38,664 nt of DNA from Nitrospirota bacterium (GTDB lineage: Bacteria; Nitrospirota; Nitrospiria; SBBL01; JAADHI01), in contig JAJDBU010000069.1 in NCBI GenBank assembly GCA_029261195.1, forward strand, positions 1 to 38,664, in the 5' to 3' direction. The position numbers and the translations under genes were made by a program. Shown here in pieces: positions 7,073 through 20,323 of the stretch. The notes beneath the pieces are model-generated. The model ran no database searches, had not been told where the DNA came from, and saw nothing but the letters and a program-made list of their open reading frames with translations. Each line of letters opens with the position of its first letter. The first letter of the stretch is position 1.

Positions 7073-7098
7073 CATAACAAATCAACATAACAAATCAA
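7073..7098 (+). repeat. Two tandem copies of a 13-bp repeat before rplL
   Basis: CATAACAAATCAA is present twice in tandem at 7073-7085 and 7086-7098, followed by the start of a third copy (CAT). It lies in the 93-base rplJ-rplL gap, directly before the AAAGGAGG ribosome binding site at 7105-7112. The sequence is A-rich and cannot fold, so it would keep the rplL ribosome binding site open. Confidence 0.75.
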
Positions 7099-7121
7099 CA
7101 TTTCAAAGGAGGAACCAACAA

Positions 7122-7520
7122 GTGGCGAGTGCAGGAGCAACATTGTCAAATGAGGAAATTTTAAAAGCAGTTGAGGAAATGCCGGTCTTACAGCTTTCAG
7201 AGTTGATCAAGTTGGTTGAAGATCGCTTTGGTGTAACAGCGGCGGCACCGGCAGCAGTCGCAGCGGCACCGACAGATGGTGGCGAGGCAGCGGCCGAAGT
7301 TGAAGAAAAGACAGCCTTCGACGTTGTTTTAACCGATATCGGAGCAAAAAAGATCCAAGTGATCAAGGCTGTGCGAGAGGTGACGAGTCTGGGCCTGAAA
7401 GAGGCGAAGGAGTTGGTGGAAGCTGCGCCAAAGGCCGTGAAGAGCGCTGTGCCGAAAGAGGAAGCCGAAACAGTAAAAAAACGCCTTGAAGAGGCGGGTG
7501 CGACGGCTGAGATTAAGTAG
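7122..7520 (+). CDS. rplL: 50S ribosomal protein bL12 (L7/L12)
   Basis: 132 aa from GTG at 7122, behind the strongest ribosome binding site in this region. It forms the stalk that recruits translational GTPases, in several copies per ribosome. N-terminal dimerisation segment [20 protein letters not shown]; an Ala/Pro/Gly-rich hinge about residues 45-62; C-terminal factor-binding domain with [20 protein letters not shown] and [14 protein letters not shown]. The high copy need fits the strong initiation site and the unstructured repeat upstream. Confidence 0.97.
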   Translation: MASAGATLSNEEILKAVEEMPVLQLSELIKLVEDRFGVTAAAPAAVAAAPTDGGEAAAEVEEKTAFDVVLTDIGAKKIQVIKAVREVTSLGLKEAKELVEAAPKAVKSAVPKEEAETVKKRLEEAGATAEIK

Positions 7521-7608
7521 TAGTGCAGGAGTTAAGCCGCTTTTCGGGCGTCTTGATGCTGATTTATTGAGTTCTGTTTTTATTTGATTGAAAAAGTGCG
7601 GAGGGTTT

Positions 7609-10600
7609 ATGGCTCAGCGGCCTAGTGTCGAAGTCAGGGAACGGAAAGATTTTTCAAAAATTCCGGTGAAGGTCGGGATTCCGAACCTGATTGAAATCCA
7701 GAAAGCGTCGTATGAGCGTTTTCAGCAGCGGGATGTGCTGCCGGAAAAGCGGGCGGATATAGGACTGCAATCGGCCTTTACGAGTGTTTTCCCAATCTCG
7801 GATTATAATGATACGGCCATGATCGAGTTTATTGATTACTCAATCTCAGACTCGAAGTACGATGTCCAGGAATGTCTGGAGCGAGGCATGACCTATGCCG
7901 CTCTTTTGAAGATCCGTGTCCGTTTGGCGATTTGGGAAAAGGGAGAAAAGGGAGAGCCGAAACGGCTTCGGGATGTTCGTGAACAGGAAGTGTATATCGG
8001 AGAGATTCCTCTGATGACGCGAAACGGCACTTTCCTGGTCAATGGAACGGAGCGGGTCGTGGTGAGTCAGTTGCAACGATCTCCCGGTGCTGCGTTTATT
8101 CACGACAAAGGAAAAACCCACCCCAGTGGAAAAATTCTCTACTCCGGTCGGATTATCCCTTATCGTGGTTCCTGGCTCGATTTTGATCTGGACGTCAAAG
8201 ATATCCTCTATGTACGAATTGATCGGCGTCGGAAGTTGCCGGCAACAGTCCTCCTGAAAGCCTTTATTCAAAAAGAAAAAAAGGGTTCTGAAACGATCTA
8301 TTTCATGCCGGATCGGGACTCTAGGATCGAAGGGCGCAGTGTCAATGAGGTGATTCTCAAAACATTCTACCCGATTGAAGACGTACTCCTGAAAGAGGGC
8401 CATTTCTACAGGCGTTTGGATTCGCTCATTCATGCCGGCATGCGGGCCCCTTCCAATATTACGGATAAAACCGGGAAGGAGATTCTGGTTAAAGAGGGTA
8501 ATAAATTGACAAAAGGGGCGCTACGGAAAATTGCCGCTGCCGGAGTCGAAGAAATCCCTTACCCGAGAGAAGAATTGATCGATAAGGCCGTATTGAACGA
8601 TATTGTCGATGTCGAAACCGGAGAAATCCTGCTCGAAGAAAATCAGCCTTTGACTGCCGAGGTGATTGAAAAAATCGCCGAAGCGGGTATTCAGGAGATG
8701 AAGGTTGTTTTCATTGATAATATCCAGGAGCTTCCGATTATCCGGGACACGATGGCTCTGGAAAAGGTCTCTTCCCCGGAAGAAGCCATGGTGGAAATTT
8801 ATCGACGTATACGTCCCGGTGAAACCCCGACGATGGACACGGCGAAGCTCCTTTTTGATAATCTCTTTTCAAACGAAAAACGCTACGACCTTTCTCCTGT
8901 CGGGCGTTTGAAAATGAACAAAAAACTCGGACTGAAATTACCACTGACTCATCGGACACTGACGAATGGGGACGTGGTCGAGGTGGTCCGCTATCTGATT
9001 GAATTAAGAGCAGGGCGAGGCGAAATTGAAGATATTGACCATCTTGGTAACCGTCGGGTCCGCTCAGTCGGGGAGCTACTTGAAAATCAGTTCCGGATTG
9101 GCCTGGTTCGAATGGAACGGACGATCAAGGAACGGATGAACCTGCTGGATCTCGACACCGTCCTGCCTCACGATCTGATCAATGCTAAGCCCGTTATTGC
9201 TGTTGTTAAGGAGTTTTTCGGTAGCTCTCAGCTTTCTCAGTTTATGGATCAAACCAATCCCCTTGCCGAAATTACACACAAAAGACGTCTCTCCGCCTTA
9301 GGCCCTGGTGGCTTGACTCGGGACCGGGCGGGTTTTGAAGTTCGGGATGTACACCCAAGTCACTATGGTCGGATTTGTCCGATTGAAACACCGGAAGGCC
9401 CGAATATTGGGTTGATCACTTCATTGGCGACCTTTGCCCGAGTGAATGAGTTTGGGTTTATTGAGTCGCCCTATCACAAGGTGCTCAATGGTCGAGTGAC
9501 GGATAAGACTGAATTTCTTTCGGCGATTGACCGTGACCGTCCTGTCATCGCCCAGGCTAATACACCCTTGTCTACGGATGGACAGATTACTACTGAAACC
9601 GTTTCGGCTCGGGCTATGGGAGACTTTGTTGTTGTGCCGCCTGAGAAGGTCGAATACATGGATGTGTCTCCAAAGCAAATTGTGAGTGTGGCGACAGCTC
9701 TTGTTCCCTTTTTAGAAAATGATGATGCCAACCGGGCTCTCATGGGTTCAAACATGCAGCGCCAGGCCGTGCCGCTTCTCTCTGCTGAAGCCCCCTTTGT
9801 CGGTACCGGGATGGAGTCGGTTGTAGCTCGCAATTCGGGGTACATTGTCCTGGCAAAGCGCGGTGGCGTCGTGGAGAGTTTGGATGGATCTCGAATCGTG
9901 GTGAAAGCGGAGTTGTCTCGTAAGGAGAAGGAAGATGTCTCAGCCCACCCTGATGTCGCGATTGATGTTTACAAATTAATTAAATACCAGCGTTCTAATC
10001 AGAATACCTGTATTAATCAGCGTCCGATTGTTTCAGTGGGTATGCGTGTTAAAGAGGGTGATGTGCTTGCTGACGGCCCTGCAATTGATCGGGGCGAGTT
10101 GGCGCTTGGCCGAAATATCCTCGTCGCTTTTATGCCATGGGGTGGATACAACTTTGAGGATGCTATCCTCATTTCAGAAAAAGTCGTTAAAGAAGATATC
10201 TTTACTTCGATCAATATTGAAGAATTTGAATTGGAATCTCGCGATACAAAATTGGGGAAAGAAGACATCACACGTGATATTCCAAACGTAAGCGAAGAAG
10301 CCCTCATGGACCTTGATGAGTCGGGGATCATTCGTGTCGGAGCGGAAGTCAAGCCGGGTGATATTCTCGTCGGAAAGGTGACCCCGAAAGGCGAAACACA
10401 GCTAACGCCGGAAGAGAAATTACTCCGGGCTATTTTTGGTGAAAAGGCGGGTGATGTGAAAGACGCCTCACTCTATGTGTCGCCGGGAATTGAGGGGACG
10501 ATCGTTGATGTTAAGATTTTTTCTCGCCGAAGCGTTGAAAAGGATGAGCGTTCCAAGACCATTGAAAAAGCGGACTTGGGCCGGATTCAGCGGGATCATC

Positions 10601-11667
10601 GTGATGAACTTCGTATCTTGGAAGAAGAAAAATACAAGAAGGTTCGAAAATTCCTCGCTGAAAAATTGGTCGGTGTGGATATAGTTGATCCTGAAACGGG
10701 CGAAATCGTCTTAAAGAAAAAGCGGAAAATCACGACAGAGATACTCGATAAGATCCAGGATGAAAGTTTGAAAAATGTGCTTCTGAGTGACAAAAAGGCC
10801 CAGGAAAAAATCGATTACATGGATGCCTTTACGAAGGAGCAGGTTGATATCCTGCAAACCATCTTTGACGAAAAGGTTGGTCGCTTGAAGCGTGGCGATG
10901 AACTGCCACCGGGTGTCATTAAGTTGGTGAAAGTCCTTGTTGCGATGAAACGGAAATTACAGGTTGGGGATAAGATGGCGGGGCGGCACGGAAACAAAGG
11001 TGTCATTTCGAGAATTTTACCCGAAGAGGACATGCCCTACTTGCCGGATGGCACGCCTGTAGAGATTGTTTTGAATCCTCTTGGTGTCCCTTCAAGGATG
11101 AATGTGGGCCAGATTCTGGAAACCCATCTGGGTATGGCGGCACGAGCCTTAGGTCTTCACTTTGCGACGCCGGTCTTTGACGGTGCGAATGAAAAAGAGA
11201 TCAAATCCATGCTCCGTGAGGCGAATCTTCCGGAGAGTGGTCAGACGGTCTTGTATGATGGTTTAACAGGGGAAGCCTTTAAGCGGCCCGTGACGGTGGG
11301 TGTGATGTATATCTTGAAGCTCCATCATCTGGTTGACGACAAAATTCACGCGAGATCCATCGGGCCCTACTCTCTTGTGACGCAGCAACCTCTAGGAGGG
11401 AAAGCCCAGTTTGGTGGACAGCGTTTGGGTGAGATGGAGGTCTGGGCCCTTCAAGCCTACGGTGCGGCATCCATTCTCCAGGAGTTCTTAACCGTTAAAT
11501 CGGACGACGTTCCAGGTCGTTCCCGCATTTATGAGGCGATTGTCAAGGGCGAGCACTTTCTGGAATCGGGTCTACCTGAATCGTTTAATGTTTTGATTAA
11601 AGAGCTTCAGAGTCTCGGACTTGATGTTGAATTGATCCCCGCCGGGGCTCTGGTCAACCCGTCTTGA
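7609..11667 (+). CDS. rpoB: DNA-directed RNA polymerase subunit beta
   Basis: 1352 aa from ATG at 7609, chosen because GGAGG is at 7600-7604 and the N-terminus [19 protein letters not shown] is typical; an in-frame TTG 21 bases upstream is not needed. Forms the catalytic core with beta'. The rifampicin pocket starts [17 protein letters not shown] at residue 536; Q544, D547, H557 and S562 match the E. coli 513, 516, 526 and 531 wild-type residues, so no resistance substitution is visible at these sites. Other landmarks are [35 protein letters not shown] and the C-terminal [13 protein letters not shown]. Size resembles proteobacterial-type beta with lineage insertions. Confidence 0.99.
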   Translation: MAQRPSVEVRERKDFSKIPVKVGIPNLIEIQKASYERFQQRDVLPEKRADIGLQSAFTSVFPISDYNDTAMIEFIDYSISDSKYDVQECLERGMTYAALLKIRVRLAIWEKGEKGEPKRLRDVREQEVYIGEIPLMTRNGTFLVNGTERVVVSQLQRSPGAAFIHDKGKTHPSGKILYSGRIIPYRGSWLDFDLDVKDILYVRIDRRRKLPATVLLKAFIQKEKKGSETIYFMPDRDSRIEGRSVNEVILKTFYPIEDVLLKEGHFYRRLDSLIHAGMRAPSNITDKTGKEILVKEGNKLTKGALRKIAAAGVEEIPYPREELIDKAVLNDIVDVETGEILLEENQPLTAEVIEKIAEAGIQEMKVVFIDNIQELPIIRDTMALEKVSSPEEAMVEIYRRIRPGETPTMDTAKLLFDNLFSNEKRYDLSPVGRLKMNKKLGLKLPLTHRTLTNGDVVEVVRYLIELRAGRGEIEDIDHLGNRRVRSVGELLENQFRIGLVRMERTIKERMNLLDLDTVLPHDLINAKPVIAVVKEFFGSSQLSQFMDQTNPLAEITHKRRLSALGPGGLTRDRAGFEVRDVHPSHYGRICPIETPEGPNIGLITSLATFARVNEFGFIESPYHKVLNGRVTDKTEFLSAIDRDRPVIAQANTPLSTDGQITTETVSARAMGDFVVVPPEKVEYMDVSPKQIVSVATALVPFLENDDANRALMGSNMQRQAVPLLSAEAPFVGTGMESVVARNSGYIVLAKRGGVVESLDGSRIVVKAELSRKEKEDVSAHPDVAIDVYKLIKYQRSNQNTCINQRPIVSVGMRVKEGDVLADGPAIDRGELALGRNILVAFMPWGGYNFEDAILISEKVVKEDIFTSINIEEFELESRDTKLGKEDITRDIPNVSEEALMDLDESGIIRVGAEVKPGDILVGKVTPKGETQLTPEEKLLRAIFGEKAGDVKDASLYVSPGIEGTIVDVKIFSRRSVEKDERSKTIEKADLGRIQRDHRDELRILEEEKYKKVRKFLAEKLVGVDIVDPETGEIVLKKKRKITTEILDKIQDESLKNVLLSDKKAQEKIDYMDAFTKEQVDILQTIFDEKVGRLKRGDELPPGVIKLVKVLVAMKRKLQVGDKMAGRHGNKGVISRILPEEDMPYLPDGTPVEIVLNPLGVPSRMNVGQILETHLGMAARALGLHFATPVFDGANEKEIKSMLREANLPESGQTVLYDGLTGEAFKRPVTVGVMYILKLHHLVDDKIHARSIGPYSLVTQQPLGGKAQFGGQRLGEMEVWALQAYGAASILQEFLTVKSDDVPGRSRIYEAIVKGEHFLESGLPESFNVLIKELQSLGLDVELIPAGALVNPS

Positions 11668-11719
11668 TTTTACTTATTCCTTTAGGTAAGCACTCCTTAT
11701 TTAAAGGTTCGGAGGTTCA

Positions 11720-14700
11720 ATGGAAACACTGAGTAAGCTTGAAACAGTCAAGACTTTTTTTGACAAGTCAAAGAGCGCCGTCTCATTCGATGCCATTCGT
11801 ATTCGGATTGCATCCAGTGAAAAAATTCGTTCGTGGTCTTATGGTGAAGTCAAAAAACCGGAGACAATTAATTATCGTTCCTTTAAGCCGGAACGGGACG
11901 GCCTTTTTTGTGCCCGTATTTTCGGACCGGTAAAAGACTGGGAATGTAATTGCGGTAAATACAAGCGTATGAAGCACCGCGGCATTGTCTGTGACAAGTG
12001 CGGTGTAGAGGTGATTCAGTCAAAGGTTCGGCGTGAACGCATGGGGCATATCGAACTGGCCTCTCCCGTTGCGCATATCTGGTTTTTAAAGGGCATTCCG
12101 AGTCGACTGGCTATTCTGCTTGATGTCACCCTAAAACATCTTGAGCGTGTGCTCTATTTCGAGAACTACATAGTCGTCGACCCGAAAGAGAGCGGCTTAA
12201 AAGAAAAAGAAATTATCACGGAAGATCAGTATCGCGAAGTCATTGACGAACACGGTCCCTCTGGTTTTGTTGCCGAAATGGGTGCCGAGGCCATCCGGGA
12301 ACTTTTAAAACGCATCGACCCGGAGGAACTCTGGGAAGAGCTTCGGGAAAAGCTCGCCGTAGCGACTTCTGTCGCCGCTACGAAAAAGTTGACAAAGCGC
12401 CTCAAGGTGGTTGAGTCCTTTCGGTCTTCAGGGAATAAGCCTGAGTGGATGATTATGGATGTGATTCCAATTCTTCCCCCGGAACTTAGGCCGCTTGTCC
12501 CGCTCGATGGCGGACGTTTTGCGACATCCGATCTGAATGATCTCTACCGGCGAGTCATTAACCGTAATAATCGCCTGAAGCGGCTCCTGGAATTGAAGGC
12601 CCCCTCAATCATTATTCGTAATGAAAAAAGGATGCTTCAGGAATCTGTTGATGCCCTTTTTGATAATGGACGACGGGGTCGAGCCATTCGAGGGTCCAAT
12701 AAACGGCCGCTTAAGTCGCTCTCCGATATGCTCAAAGGAAAGCAGGGACGCTTTCGTCAGAACCTGCTTGGAAAACGTGTCGACTACTCCGGGCGATCAG
12801 TCATTGTCGTCGGCCCGAATTTAAAATTGCACCAGTGTGGTCTTCCTAAAAAGATGGCCCTGGAATTGTTTAAGCCCTTTATTTATCACAAATTAGAAGC
12901 ACGTGGCGCAGTCACGACCATTAAAAGCGCAAAAAAAATGGTCGAAAAGGAAGCCCCGGAAGTCTGGGATATTCTGGATGAGGTGATCCGGGAGCATCCG
13001 GTTCTTTTAAACCGTGCGCCCACTCTTCACCGTCTGGGCATCCAGGCTTTTGATCCTGTGTTGGTGGAAGGGAAAGCGATTCGTCTCCATCCCCTGGTTT
13101 GTGCCGCTTTTAATGCCGATTTTGACGGGGATCAGATGGCGGTTCATCTGCCTCTCTCGGTTGAGGCGCAGATTGAAGCGCGCGTTTTGATGTTGTCCGT
13201 TAATAATGTACTCTCACCGGCAAGCGGTCAGCCCATTATGGTCCCTTCCCAGGACATGGTTTTGGGTTGTTATTGGTTGACGAAGGAGCGTGCCGGTGCG
13301 AAGGGTGAAGGGAAAACCTTTTCCGGTCCGGAAGAGGTTCGTATCGCGTATGACCACGATGCAGTAGAAGAGCATGCCCTGATTAAGGTGAAGCTTGATG
13401 GGACGCTTGTTGAGACGACTGTGGGTCGGGTTCTTTTTGGTGAGTTACTTCCTCCCAAGATTCCCTTTTCTTCAATCAATAAACCACTAAACAAAAAGGC
13501 GCTCGTCGCCTTGATTTACAAGACCTACCGAGAGGCGAGCCACCAGGAGACCGTTGTCTTTTTAGATCGTGTTAAGGAACTCGGATTTTACTATGCCACA
13601 CGAGCTGGAATCTCGATTTGTATTGATGATATGCATATTCCGACAAAAAAAGGCGATCTTCTTGATAAGGCTCTCAAGGAAGTGAATGAGATTGAAAGTC
13701 AATATGTTGAAGGTTTGATTACAAACGGGGAACGCTATAACAAGGTCGTCGATATTTGGGCGCATGTAACTGATGTGATTGCAACAGAAATGATGCAGGA
13801 GCTGGAACAGGTCGAGGTGAGTTCTGGAGACGGGAAGGCGACGCAGCTCGGGCAGACAAAGTTTAATTCCATTTATATGATGGCTGACTCCGGTGCGCGT
13901 GGAAGCGCACAGCAGATTAGACAGTTGGGCGGAATGAGAGGCCTCATGGCTAAACCCTCCGGAGAGATCATTGAGACTCCGATTAAGGCCAATTTCAGAG
14001 AAGGCCTGACGGTTCTTGAGTATTTTATTTCTACGCATGGGGCCAGAAAAGGTTTGGCGGATACGGCGCTAAAAACTGCAAACTCTGGATATTTGACCCG
14101 AAGGCTGGTCGATATTGCACAGGATGTCATTGTTAAACTCATAGATTGTGAGTCCACTGATTCGATCACCGTCTCAGCACTTGTTGAAGGGGGTGAGGTC
14201 ATTGAGCCTCTGGAAGAGCGGATCTTGGGACGAGTTGCTGCAGAGGATATTCTGGATCCGATTACAGAGGATCTTATCTGTGCTGCAAATGCGGACCTCA
14301 ACGAAGTGCGCACTCAGGCTGTCATTGATTCCGGAATAGATCAAGTGAAGATTCGTTCTGTTTTGACCTGCCAGGCACGTAGAGGCATCTGTGCGAAGTG
14401 TTACGGTCGAGATTTAGCACGTGCTGAGGAAATCGAAATGGGTGAAGCCGCCGGGGTGATCGCTGCACAGTCCATTGGAGAGCCTGGAACACAGTTGACG
14501 ATGCGAACATTTCATATTGGTGGAACAGCAAGTAAAGTCATTGAGCAAACTGTTCTGGAATCGAAGAACAAAGGGGTTGTCAAATACATCAATTTAAATA
14601 CGGTACTCGATAAAGTGGGCGACATGGTCGTCATGAACCGGAACGGTAAAATTGCTATTTTTGATGAAACCGGTAGAGAAAAAGAGAAGTACTCCGTGGT

Positions 14701-15877
14701 CTATGGTGCCAAGATCAAAGTGAAGGATGGTTCCAAGGTGACAGCAAAGCAAAAAATGGTCGAATGGGATCCTTATTCACTTTCGATTCTGACGGAAGTC
14801 GGTGGAAAAATTGCCTTAGGAGATGTGGTTGAAGGACTGACCATGCGAGAAGAGGTAGATGAGGTCACCGGACTGGCGCGTCGGGTGATTGTGGACTATC
14901 CCGGATCAAATCTGCGTCCCCGTATTTCGATTAAGGATAAGTCGGGTCGGACGGCAAAACTGACCTCTTCGGGAGCGGTTGCGCGTTATCTGCTTCCTGC
15001 TGGTGCGCATATCTTCGTGGAAAAAGGACAGGAAGTTTTTCCGGGTGATGTTCTGGCGAGAATTCCAAGAGAGACCACTAAGACAAAGGATATTACGGGT
15101 GGCCTGCCTCGTGTTGCGGAACTATTCGAGGCAAGAAAACCGAAGGAACAGGCTGTGATTTCTGAAATTGACGGCAAGGTCGAATTTGGCGGCTTCGTTA
15201 AAGGGATGCGGAAGGTCATGGTGACGAATGATGTCGGCGACACGCGGGAATATTCAATCCCTAAAGGAAAGCATATTAATGTGCATGAAGGCGACTGGGT
15301 GCAGGCCGGAGAGCCTCTCATGGACGGATCTCCGAATCCTCACGATATTCTGGATGTACTCGGGCCGAGAGCGCTCCAGCAGTACCTGGTTGATGAAGTG
15401 CAGGAGGTTTATCGCTTGCAGGGCGTCTCCATTAACGACAAGCATATTGAGGTGATTGTTCGTCAGATGCTCCGGAGGGTTAAGATTGAGGAGTCAGGCG
15501 ATACCACTTTTCTGATCGGGGCTCAGGTTGATAAATTTGTCTTCGCCGACGAAAACGAGAAAGTAATGGCCGATGGAGGGCAGCCGGCAGCAGGGAAACC
15601 GATTCTTCTTGGCATTACTAAGGCCGCGCTTTCAACGGACAGCTTTATCTCTGCGGCGTCCTTTCAGGAAACGACGCGAGTATTGACTGAGGCGGCCATT
15701 AGTGGAAAAGTGGATGAGCTGATGGGATTGAAGGAGAACGTCATTGTCGGTCGATTGATCCCTGCTGGAACAGGGCCCTCAAAATATCGTGAGGTTTATG
15801 CGCGTGTACCAAAAGGGGATGAAATACATGCTTCTTCAGGCGATAAGACTTCCAATTCTACGGTAGACAATAATTAG
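11720..15877 (+). CDS. rpoC: DNA-directed RNA polymerase subunit beta'
   Basis: 1385 aa; GGAGG 4 bases before ATG. It carries the active-site magnesium triad [12 protein letters not shown] with D467, D469 and D471. Zinc site 1 is C76, C78, C91, C94 ([20 protein letters not shown]); zinc site 2 is C810, C884, C891, C894. The bridge-helix/trigger-loop region includes [19 protein letters not shown], with a lineage-specific stretch after it and a C-terminal [20 protein letters not shown]. The acidic/Ser-Thr tail ends [14 protein letters not shown]. It follows rpoB after 52 bases with no terminator. Confidence 0.99.
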   Translation: METLSKLETVKTFFDKSKSAVSFDAIRIRIASSEKIRSWSYGEVKKPETINYRSFKPERDGLFCARIFGPVKDWECNCGKYKRMKHRGIVCDKCGVEVIQSKVRRERMGHIELASPVAHIWFLKGIPSRLAILLDVTLKHLERVLYFENYIVVDPKESGLKEKEIITEDQYREVIDEHGPSGFVAEMGAEAIRELLKRIDPEELWEELREKLAVATSVAATKKLTKRLKVVESFRSSGNKPEWMIMDVIPILPPELRPLVPLDGGRFATSDLNDLYRRVINRNNRLKRLLELKAPSIIIRNEKRMLQESVDALFDNGRRGRAIRGSNKRPLKSLSDMLKGKQGRFRQNLLGKRVDYSGRSVIVVGPNLKLHQCGLPKKMALELFKPFIYHKLEARGAVTTIKSAKKMVEKEAPEVWDILDEVIREHPVLLNRAPTLHRLGIQAFDPVLVEGKAIRLHPLVCAAFNADFDGDQMAVHLPLSVEAQIEARVLMLSVNNVLSPASGQPIMVPSQDMVLGCYWLTKERAGAKGEGKTFSGPEEVRIAYDHDAVEEHALIKVKLDGTLVETTVGRVLFGELLPPKIPFSSINKPLNKKALVALIYKTYREASHQETVVFLDRVKELGFYYATRAGISICIDDMHIPTKKGDLLDKALKEVNEIESQYVEGLITNGERYNKVVDIWAHVTDVIATEMMQELEQVEVSSGDGKATQLGQTKFNSIYMMADSGARGSAQQIRQLGGMRGLMAKPSGEIIETPIKANFREGLTVLEYFISTHGARKGLADTALKTANSGYLTRRLVDIAQDVIVKLIDCESTDSITVSALVEGGEVIEPLEERILGRVAAEDILDPITEDLICAANADLNEVRTQAVIDSGIDQVKIRSVLTCQARRGICAKCYGRDLARAEEIEMGEAAGVIAAQSIGEPGTQLTMRTFHIGGTASKVIEQTVLESKNKGVVKYINLNTVLDKVGDMVVMNRNGKIAIFDETGREKEKYSVVYGAKIKVKDGSKVTAKQKMVEWDPYSLSILTEVGGKIALGDVVEGLTMREEVDEVTGLARRVIVDYPGSNLRPRISIKDKSGRTAKLTSSGAVARYLLPAGAHIFVEKGQEVFPGDVLARIPRETTKTKDITGGLPRVAELFEARKPKEQAVISEIDGKVEFGGFVKGMRKVMVTNDVGDTREYSIPKGKHINVHEGDWVQAGEPLMDGSPNPHDILDVLGPRALQQYLVDEVQEVYRLQGVSINDKHIEVIVRQMLRRVKIEESGDTTFLIGAQVDKFVFADENEKVMADGGQPAAGKPILLGITKAALSTDSFISAASFQETTRVLTEAAISGKVDELMGLKENVIVGRLIPAGTGPSKYREVYARVPKGDEIHASSGDKTSNSTVDNN

Positions 15878-15897
15878 AATGAATGAAATTAAACTTG

Positions 15898-15926
15898 TTG
15901 ACTTACTAGGTATTGTTCAATATAAT
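15898..15926 (+). promoter_or_regulatory. Consensus sigma70-type promoter upstream of rpsL (str operon)
   Basis: TTGACT at 15898-15903 (5/6), an exact 17-base spacer, and a perfect TATAAT at 15921-15926. It lies in the 81-base rpoC-rpsL gap. Transcription would begin near 15933, leaving about 26 bases of leader before rpsL. No terminator is visible before it, so read-through from rpoBC is also likely. Confidence 0.75.
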
Positions 15927-15958
15927 GCGTGGGTTTTGGGTTCTTAAAAGAGGAAGAA

Positions 15959-16330
15959 ATGCCGACAATTAATCAATTGATCAAGAACGGGAGGGTGAAA
16001 GCCCACTCAAAGACCAAAAGTCCTGCCTTGAAATGTTCTCCTCAAAGGCGGGGTGTTTGTGTGCGTGTTTACACGACGACGCCCAAAAAGCCGAACTCTG
16101 CCTTGCGGAAAGTTGCTCGTGTGCGTTTGACAAATGGTATCGAAGTGACGTCGTATATTCCTGGTGTGGGGCATAATCTTCAGGAGCATTCGATTGTGTT
16201 GGTTCGGGGAGGAAAAGTGAAGGATCTTCCAGGAGTGCGCTATCATATTGTCCGAGGAGCGCTTGATACGGTGGGTGTGTCGGATCGTAAGCAGGGTCGC
16301 TCTAAGTACGGGGCAAAAACACCGAAATAA
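15959..16330 (+). CDS. rpsL: 30S ribosomal protein uS12
   Basis: 123 aa from ATG at 15959, after AGAGGAAG; the N-terminus [20 protein letters not shown] is typical, so the upstream in-frame ATG at 15929, which lies before the predicted transcription start, is rejected. S12 lines the decoding centre. K43 in [10 protein letters not shown] and K88 in GGKVKDLPG are the streptomycin-sensitive wild-type residues, and D89, the methylthiolation site in many bacteria, is present. First gene after the consensus promoter. Confidence 0.98.
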   Translation: MPTINQLIKNGRVKAHSKTKSPALKCSPQRRGVCVRVYTTTPKKPNSALRKVARVRLTNGIEVTSYIPGVGHNLQEHSIVLVRGGKVKDLPGVRYHIVRGALDTVGVSDRKQGRSKYGAKTPK

Positions 16331-16337
16331 GGGTTAG

Positions 16338-16814
<477 letters not shown>

Positions 16815-16897
16815 GAGTCACCCTGTTTTGTTGTTTTTTTTTGGTGAAGGGGTTTGCCTTCACCTTTTTTAATGCTGTATCGCTGAGGATTTCTTGG

Positions 16898-18985
16898 GTG
16901 GCTAAGGAAAGTTCTTTAAAAGATGCTCGCAATATCGGGATTATGGCTCACATTGATGCCGGTAAGACCACGACCACGGAGCGTATCTTGTTTTATACGG
17001 GAGTGACCCATCGCATTGGGGAGGTTCATGATGGGAATGCGGCTATGGACTGGATGGCTCAGGAGCGGGAGCGAGGTATTACAATTACTTCAGCGGCGAC
17101 CACCTGTTACTGGCATGATAAGCGAATTAATATTATTGATACGCCGGGGCATGTTGATTTTACGATTGAGGTGGAGCGTTCTTTGCGGGTTCTTGATGGT
17201 GCTGTCGCAGTTTTTGACTCTGTGCAGGGTGTTGAGCCGCAGTCTGAGACTGTTTGGCGGCAGGCAGATCGTTATGGCGTGCCGAGAATTGCCTTTATGA
17301 ATAAGCTTGATCGGATCGGCGCTGATTTTTTTGCCAGTGTTAAGACGATGGTCGATCGACTGGGTGCTAATCCTGTCTGCATTCAAATTCCTATTGGGAT
17401 AGAGGCTGGCTTGAGAGGCTGTGTTGATCTCATTGAGATGAAGGGTGTTTTCTTTGATGATGAGACGCTTGGGGCGAAATATGTCGTCGGGGAGATTCCT
17501 GATGAACTCACGGTTCAGGCGCGAATCTATCGTAATAAAATGATTGAGGCGATCGCTGACTTTGATGATGTTTTGATGGAGAAATTTCTTGAGGAGGCTG
17601 AAATTGCGTCTGATGAGATCCACTCCGCCTTGCGCAAAGGGACTCTGGCGATGAAGATCGTTCCAGTTGTCTGTGGGTCAGCCTTTAAAAACAAAGGCGT
17701 TCAGCTTCTGATTGACGCAATTGTAGACTTTTTGCCTTCGCCTCTTGATGTCCCCCCTGTTGTCGGCGTTGATTTGAAGACGGGTGGAGATATATATCGG
17801 GAGGCTAAGGATAGTGAGCCTTTTTCGGCGCTTGCTTTTAAGATTATGTCTGATCCTTTCGTCGGCCAATTGACTTATTTTCGGGTCTATTCCGGCACGC
17901 TTACTGCTGGTTCGTATATCTATAACTCGACGAAGGGGAGTCGAGATCGAATCGGTCGGATTTTAAAGATGCATGCTGATAAGCGCGAGGATATTCAGAG
18001 AGTTAGTGCTGGCGATATTGCCGCAGCTGTTGGGCTTAAAGGGGCCAAGACGGGTGATACTTTATGTGATGAGAGTAATAAAATATTACTCGAGGTGATG
18101 AAGTTTCCAGAGCCTGTGATCTCTCTTGCAATTGAACCGAAGACGCAGGTAGATCAAGAAAAGCTAGGGCTGTCACTTGGTAAACTTTGTCACGAAGACC
18201 CTTCACTGCACGTCTCAACAAACGAGGAGACATTGCAGACGATTATCTCTGGGATGGGGGAGTTGCATCTGGAGATCATTGTGGATCGCTTGCGGCGGGA
18301 GTTTAAGGTTGAAGCTAATGTCGGGAAGCCTCAGGTGGCCTATCGAGAGACTATTAAGGGAAGCGCGGCGGCCGAAGGGAAGTACGTACGGCAAACGGGT
18401 GGTCGTGGGCAGTATGGGCATGTCTGGTTGAAGGTGGAATCTTCTGAGCCTGGTACAGGCTTTGAGTTTATTAACAAGGTTGTCGGAGGGGTTGTTCCGA
18501 AAGAGTATATTCCCGCGGTTGAGAAGGGTGTTCGTGAAACCATTACTTCCGGGGTTGTCGCGGGCTATCCAATGATAGACTTGAAGGTGAGTATTTATGA
18601 TGGCTCATACCATGACGTTGATTCCTCGGAGGGTGCGTTTAAGATCGCCGGGTCGATGGCCTTTAAGTCCGGAGCCAAAAAAGCTGATCCCGTTATTTTA
18701 GAGCCAATTATGGATCTTGAGGTGATTGTCCCAGAGGAGTATATGGGGGATGTAATCGGGCGCTTAAGTTCAAAACGCGGGAAGATCCTCGGTATGAATA
18801 TGCGCGGTGGGGCTCAAGTGATTTCAGCGCTTGTTCCACTTGCGGAGATGTTTGGTTATGCGACGGATCTGCGTTCAATGACTCAAGGGCGTGGGGTTTT
18901 TACGATGCAATTTTCTTGTTACGAAGTTGTGCCTAGCAATATTTCGGAAGAAATTGTTGCCAAAAATCAGGGGACATTCTCTTGA
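16898..18985 (+). CDS. fusA: Elongation factor G
   Basis: 695 aa from GTG at 16898; the protein then begins [20 protein letters not shown], and TGAGGAT lies 7 bases upstream. A longer in-frame start at 16841 adds a non-homologous N-terminus and is rejected. EF-G drives translocation by GTP hydrolysis. G1 [10 protein letters not shown]2 [12 protein letters not shown]3 DTPGHVDF and G4 NKLD are intact. Domain III holds [11 protein letters not shown] and domain [13 protein letters not shown]. Single-copy within the window. Confidence 0.98.
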   Translation: MAKESSLKDARNIGIMAHIDAGKTTTTERILFYTGVTHRIGEVHDGNAAMDWMAQERERGITITSAATTCYWHDKRINIIDTPGHVDFTIEVERSLRVLDGAVAVFDSVQGVEPQSETVWRQADRYGVPRIAFMNKLDRIGADFFASVKTMVDRLGANPVCIQIPIGIEAGLRGCVDLIEMKGVFFDDETLGAKYVVGEIPDELTVQARIYRNKMIEAIADFDDVLMEKFLEEAEIASDEIHSALRKGTLAMKIVPVVCGSAFKNKGVQLLIDAIVDFLPSPLDVPPVVGVDLKTGGDIYREAKDSEPFSALAFKIMSDPFVGQLTYFRVYSGTLTAGSYIYNSTKGSRDRIGRILKMHADKREDIQRVSAGDIAAAVGLKGAKTGDTLCDESNKILLEVMKFPEPVISLAIEPKTQVDQEKLGLSLGKLCHEDPSLHVSTNEETLQTIISGMGELHLEIIVDRLRREFKVEANVGKPQVAYRETIKGSAAAEGKYVRQTGGRGQYGHVWLKVESSEPGTGFEFINKVVGGVVPKEYIPAVEKGVRETITSGVVAGYPMIDLKVSIYDGSYHDVDSSEGAFKIAGSMAFKSGAKKADPVILEPIMDLEVIVPEEYMGDVIGRLSSKRGKILGMNMRGGAQVISALVPLAEMFGYATDLRSMTQGRGVFTMQFSCYEVVPSNISEEIVAKNQGTFS

Positions 18986-19094
18986 TGAGAAAACCCGAGT
19001 TAGTTGATGTTTTGTAGTCTCACGTGTCTTTTCTTGTGTGTGGAAGCAATGAAGAAGATGGGTGAGGAAGAAATTTGATTGGAGGAGTAGTGTA

Positions 19095-20291
19095 ATGGCA
19101 AAGGCAAAGTTTGAGCGGACGAAACCGCATCTGAATATCGGGACAATCGGTCATGTCGATCATGGGAAGACGACTTTGACGTCAGCGATCACTAAAGTTC
19201 TGGCCGATAAGGATAAGTCGTATGCGGAATATCTGGCCTACGATTCAATTGATCGTGCGCCGGAAGAGCGAGATCGTGGAATTACCATCGCAATCGCTCA
19301 TGTCGAATATCAGACGGATAACCGCCATTACGCTCATGTCGACTGCCCTGGGCATGCCGATTATGTCAAGAATATGATCACGGGTGCGGCGCAGATGGAT
19401 GGCGCAATTCTAGTCTGCTCTGCTGCGGATGGACCAATGCCTCAGACCCGAGAACATATTCTTCTCGCACGTCAGGTGGGTGTCCCTTATATTGTGGTCT
19501 ACCTGAATAAGGCAGACATGGTTGACGATGAGGAGCTTTTGGAGTTGGTCGAAATGGAGGTTAGGGAGCTGTTGTCATCCTATGATTTTCCTGGAGACGA
19601 TATTCCTGTCATTACAGGCTCTGCTCTAAAGGCTTTAGAGGGTGATACGAGTGCCGTTGGTGTCGAGTCGGTCCTGAAGTTGATGGATGCGGTGGATAGT
19701 TATATTCCGGTCCCGACACGAGAAATCGACAAGCCCTTTATTATGCCGATTGAAGATGTCTTTTCAATTTCGGGCCGTGGCACGGTTGTGACCGGACGAA
19801 TTGAAAAAGGAGTGGTCAAGGTGGGTGAAGAGATCGAAATTGTCGGTATTAAAGACACTCGAAAGACAATCGTCACCGGTGTTGAAATGTTTAGGAAGCT
19901 TTTAGATCGCGGTGAGGCGGGGGATAACGTTGGAATATTGCTTCGCGGAACAAAGCGAGAGGAAGTTGAGCGAGGTATGGTGCTAGCTAAGCCTGCGAGT
20001 ATTACCCCTCATACCGTGTTCAAGGCGGAAGCTTATATCCTGACGAAAGATGAAGGCGGACGGCACACGCCTTTCTTTAACGGTTATCGTCCTCAGTTTT
20101 ACCTGCGTACGACCGATGTGACCGGGGTTGCGAAGTTAGCCGAGGGGGTTGAAATGGTGATGCCGGGAGATAACGCAGAAATGGAAGTTGAGTTGATCAT
20201 GCCGATCGCGATGGCAGAAGGTTTGCGTTTTGCGATTAGAGAGGGTGGTCGTACTGTCGGTGCCGGTGTGATTACGAAAGTTATTAAGTAG
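19095..20291 (+). CDS. tuf: Elongation factor Tu
   Basis: 398 aa from ATG at 19095, with GGAGGAG 9 bases upstream; the in-frame upstream start at 19062 is not needed. EF-Tu delivers aminoacyl-tRNA. GHVDHGKT (19-26), [26 protein letters not shown] and NKAD are intact; domains 2 and 3 include [14 protein letters not shown] and [13 protein letters not shown]. This is the str-operon (tufA) position, between fusA and rpsJ, and is the only tuf in the window; the usual second site in the tRNA cluster lacks one. Confidence 0.98.
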   Translation: MAKAKFERTKPHLNIGTIGHVDHGKTTLTSAITKVLADKDKSYAEYLAYDSIDRAPEERDRGITIAIAHVEYQTDNRHYAHVDCPGHADYVKNMITGAAQMDGAILVCSAADGPMPQTREHILLARQVGVPYIVVYLNKADMVDDEELLELVEMEVRELLSSYDFPGDDIPVITGSALKALEGDTSAVGVESVLKLMDAVDSYIPVPTREIDKPFIMPIEDVFSISGRGTVVTGRIEKGVVKVGEEIEIVGIKDTRKTIVTGVEMFRKLLDRGEAGDNVGILLRGTKREEVERGMVLAKPASITPHTVFKAEAYILTKDEGGRHTPFFNGYRPQFYLRTTDVTGVAKLAEGVEMVMPGDNAEMEVELIMPIAMAEGLRFAIREGGRTVGAGVITKVIK

Positions 20292-20323
20292 GCGAATAGA
20301 TTTAAGGAACGGAGCAAGGGATC

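Noticed and set aside
7521-7608. Possible attenuator in the rplL-rpoB gap (CCG/CGG pairing near 7540)
   Set aside because: Such an attenuator is known in E. coli, but the stem here is only about three pairs, too weak to call.
7544-7608. Longer RpoB with an N-terminal extension from TTG 7588
   Set aside because: The added residues precede a good GGAGG site and the standard N-terminus at 7609.
7846-8433. 195-aa frame antisense inside rpoB
   Set aside because: It lies wholly within rpoB, has no ribosome binding site or recognisable domain, and reflects codon bias of the real gene.
13562-14313. Two long antisense frames inside rpoC (158 and 146 aa)
   Set aside because: Shadows of rpoC; no independent coding signal.
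17090-17623. 177-aa antisense frame inside fusA
   Set aside because: Overlaps the GTPase domain of EF-G completely; no supporting signals.
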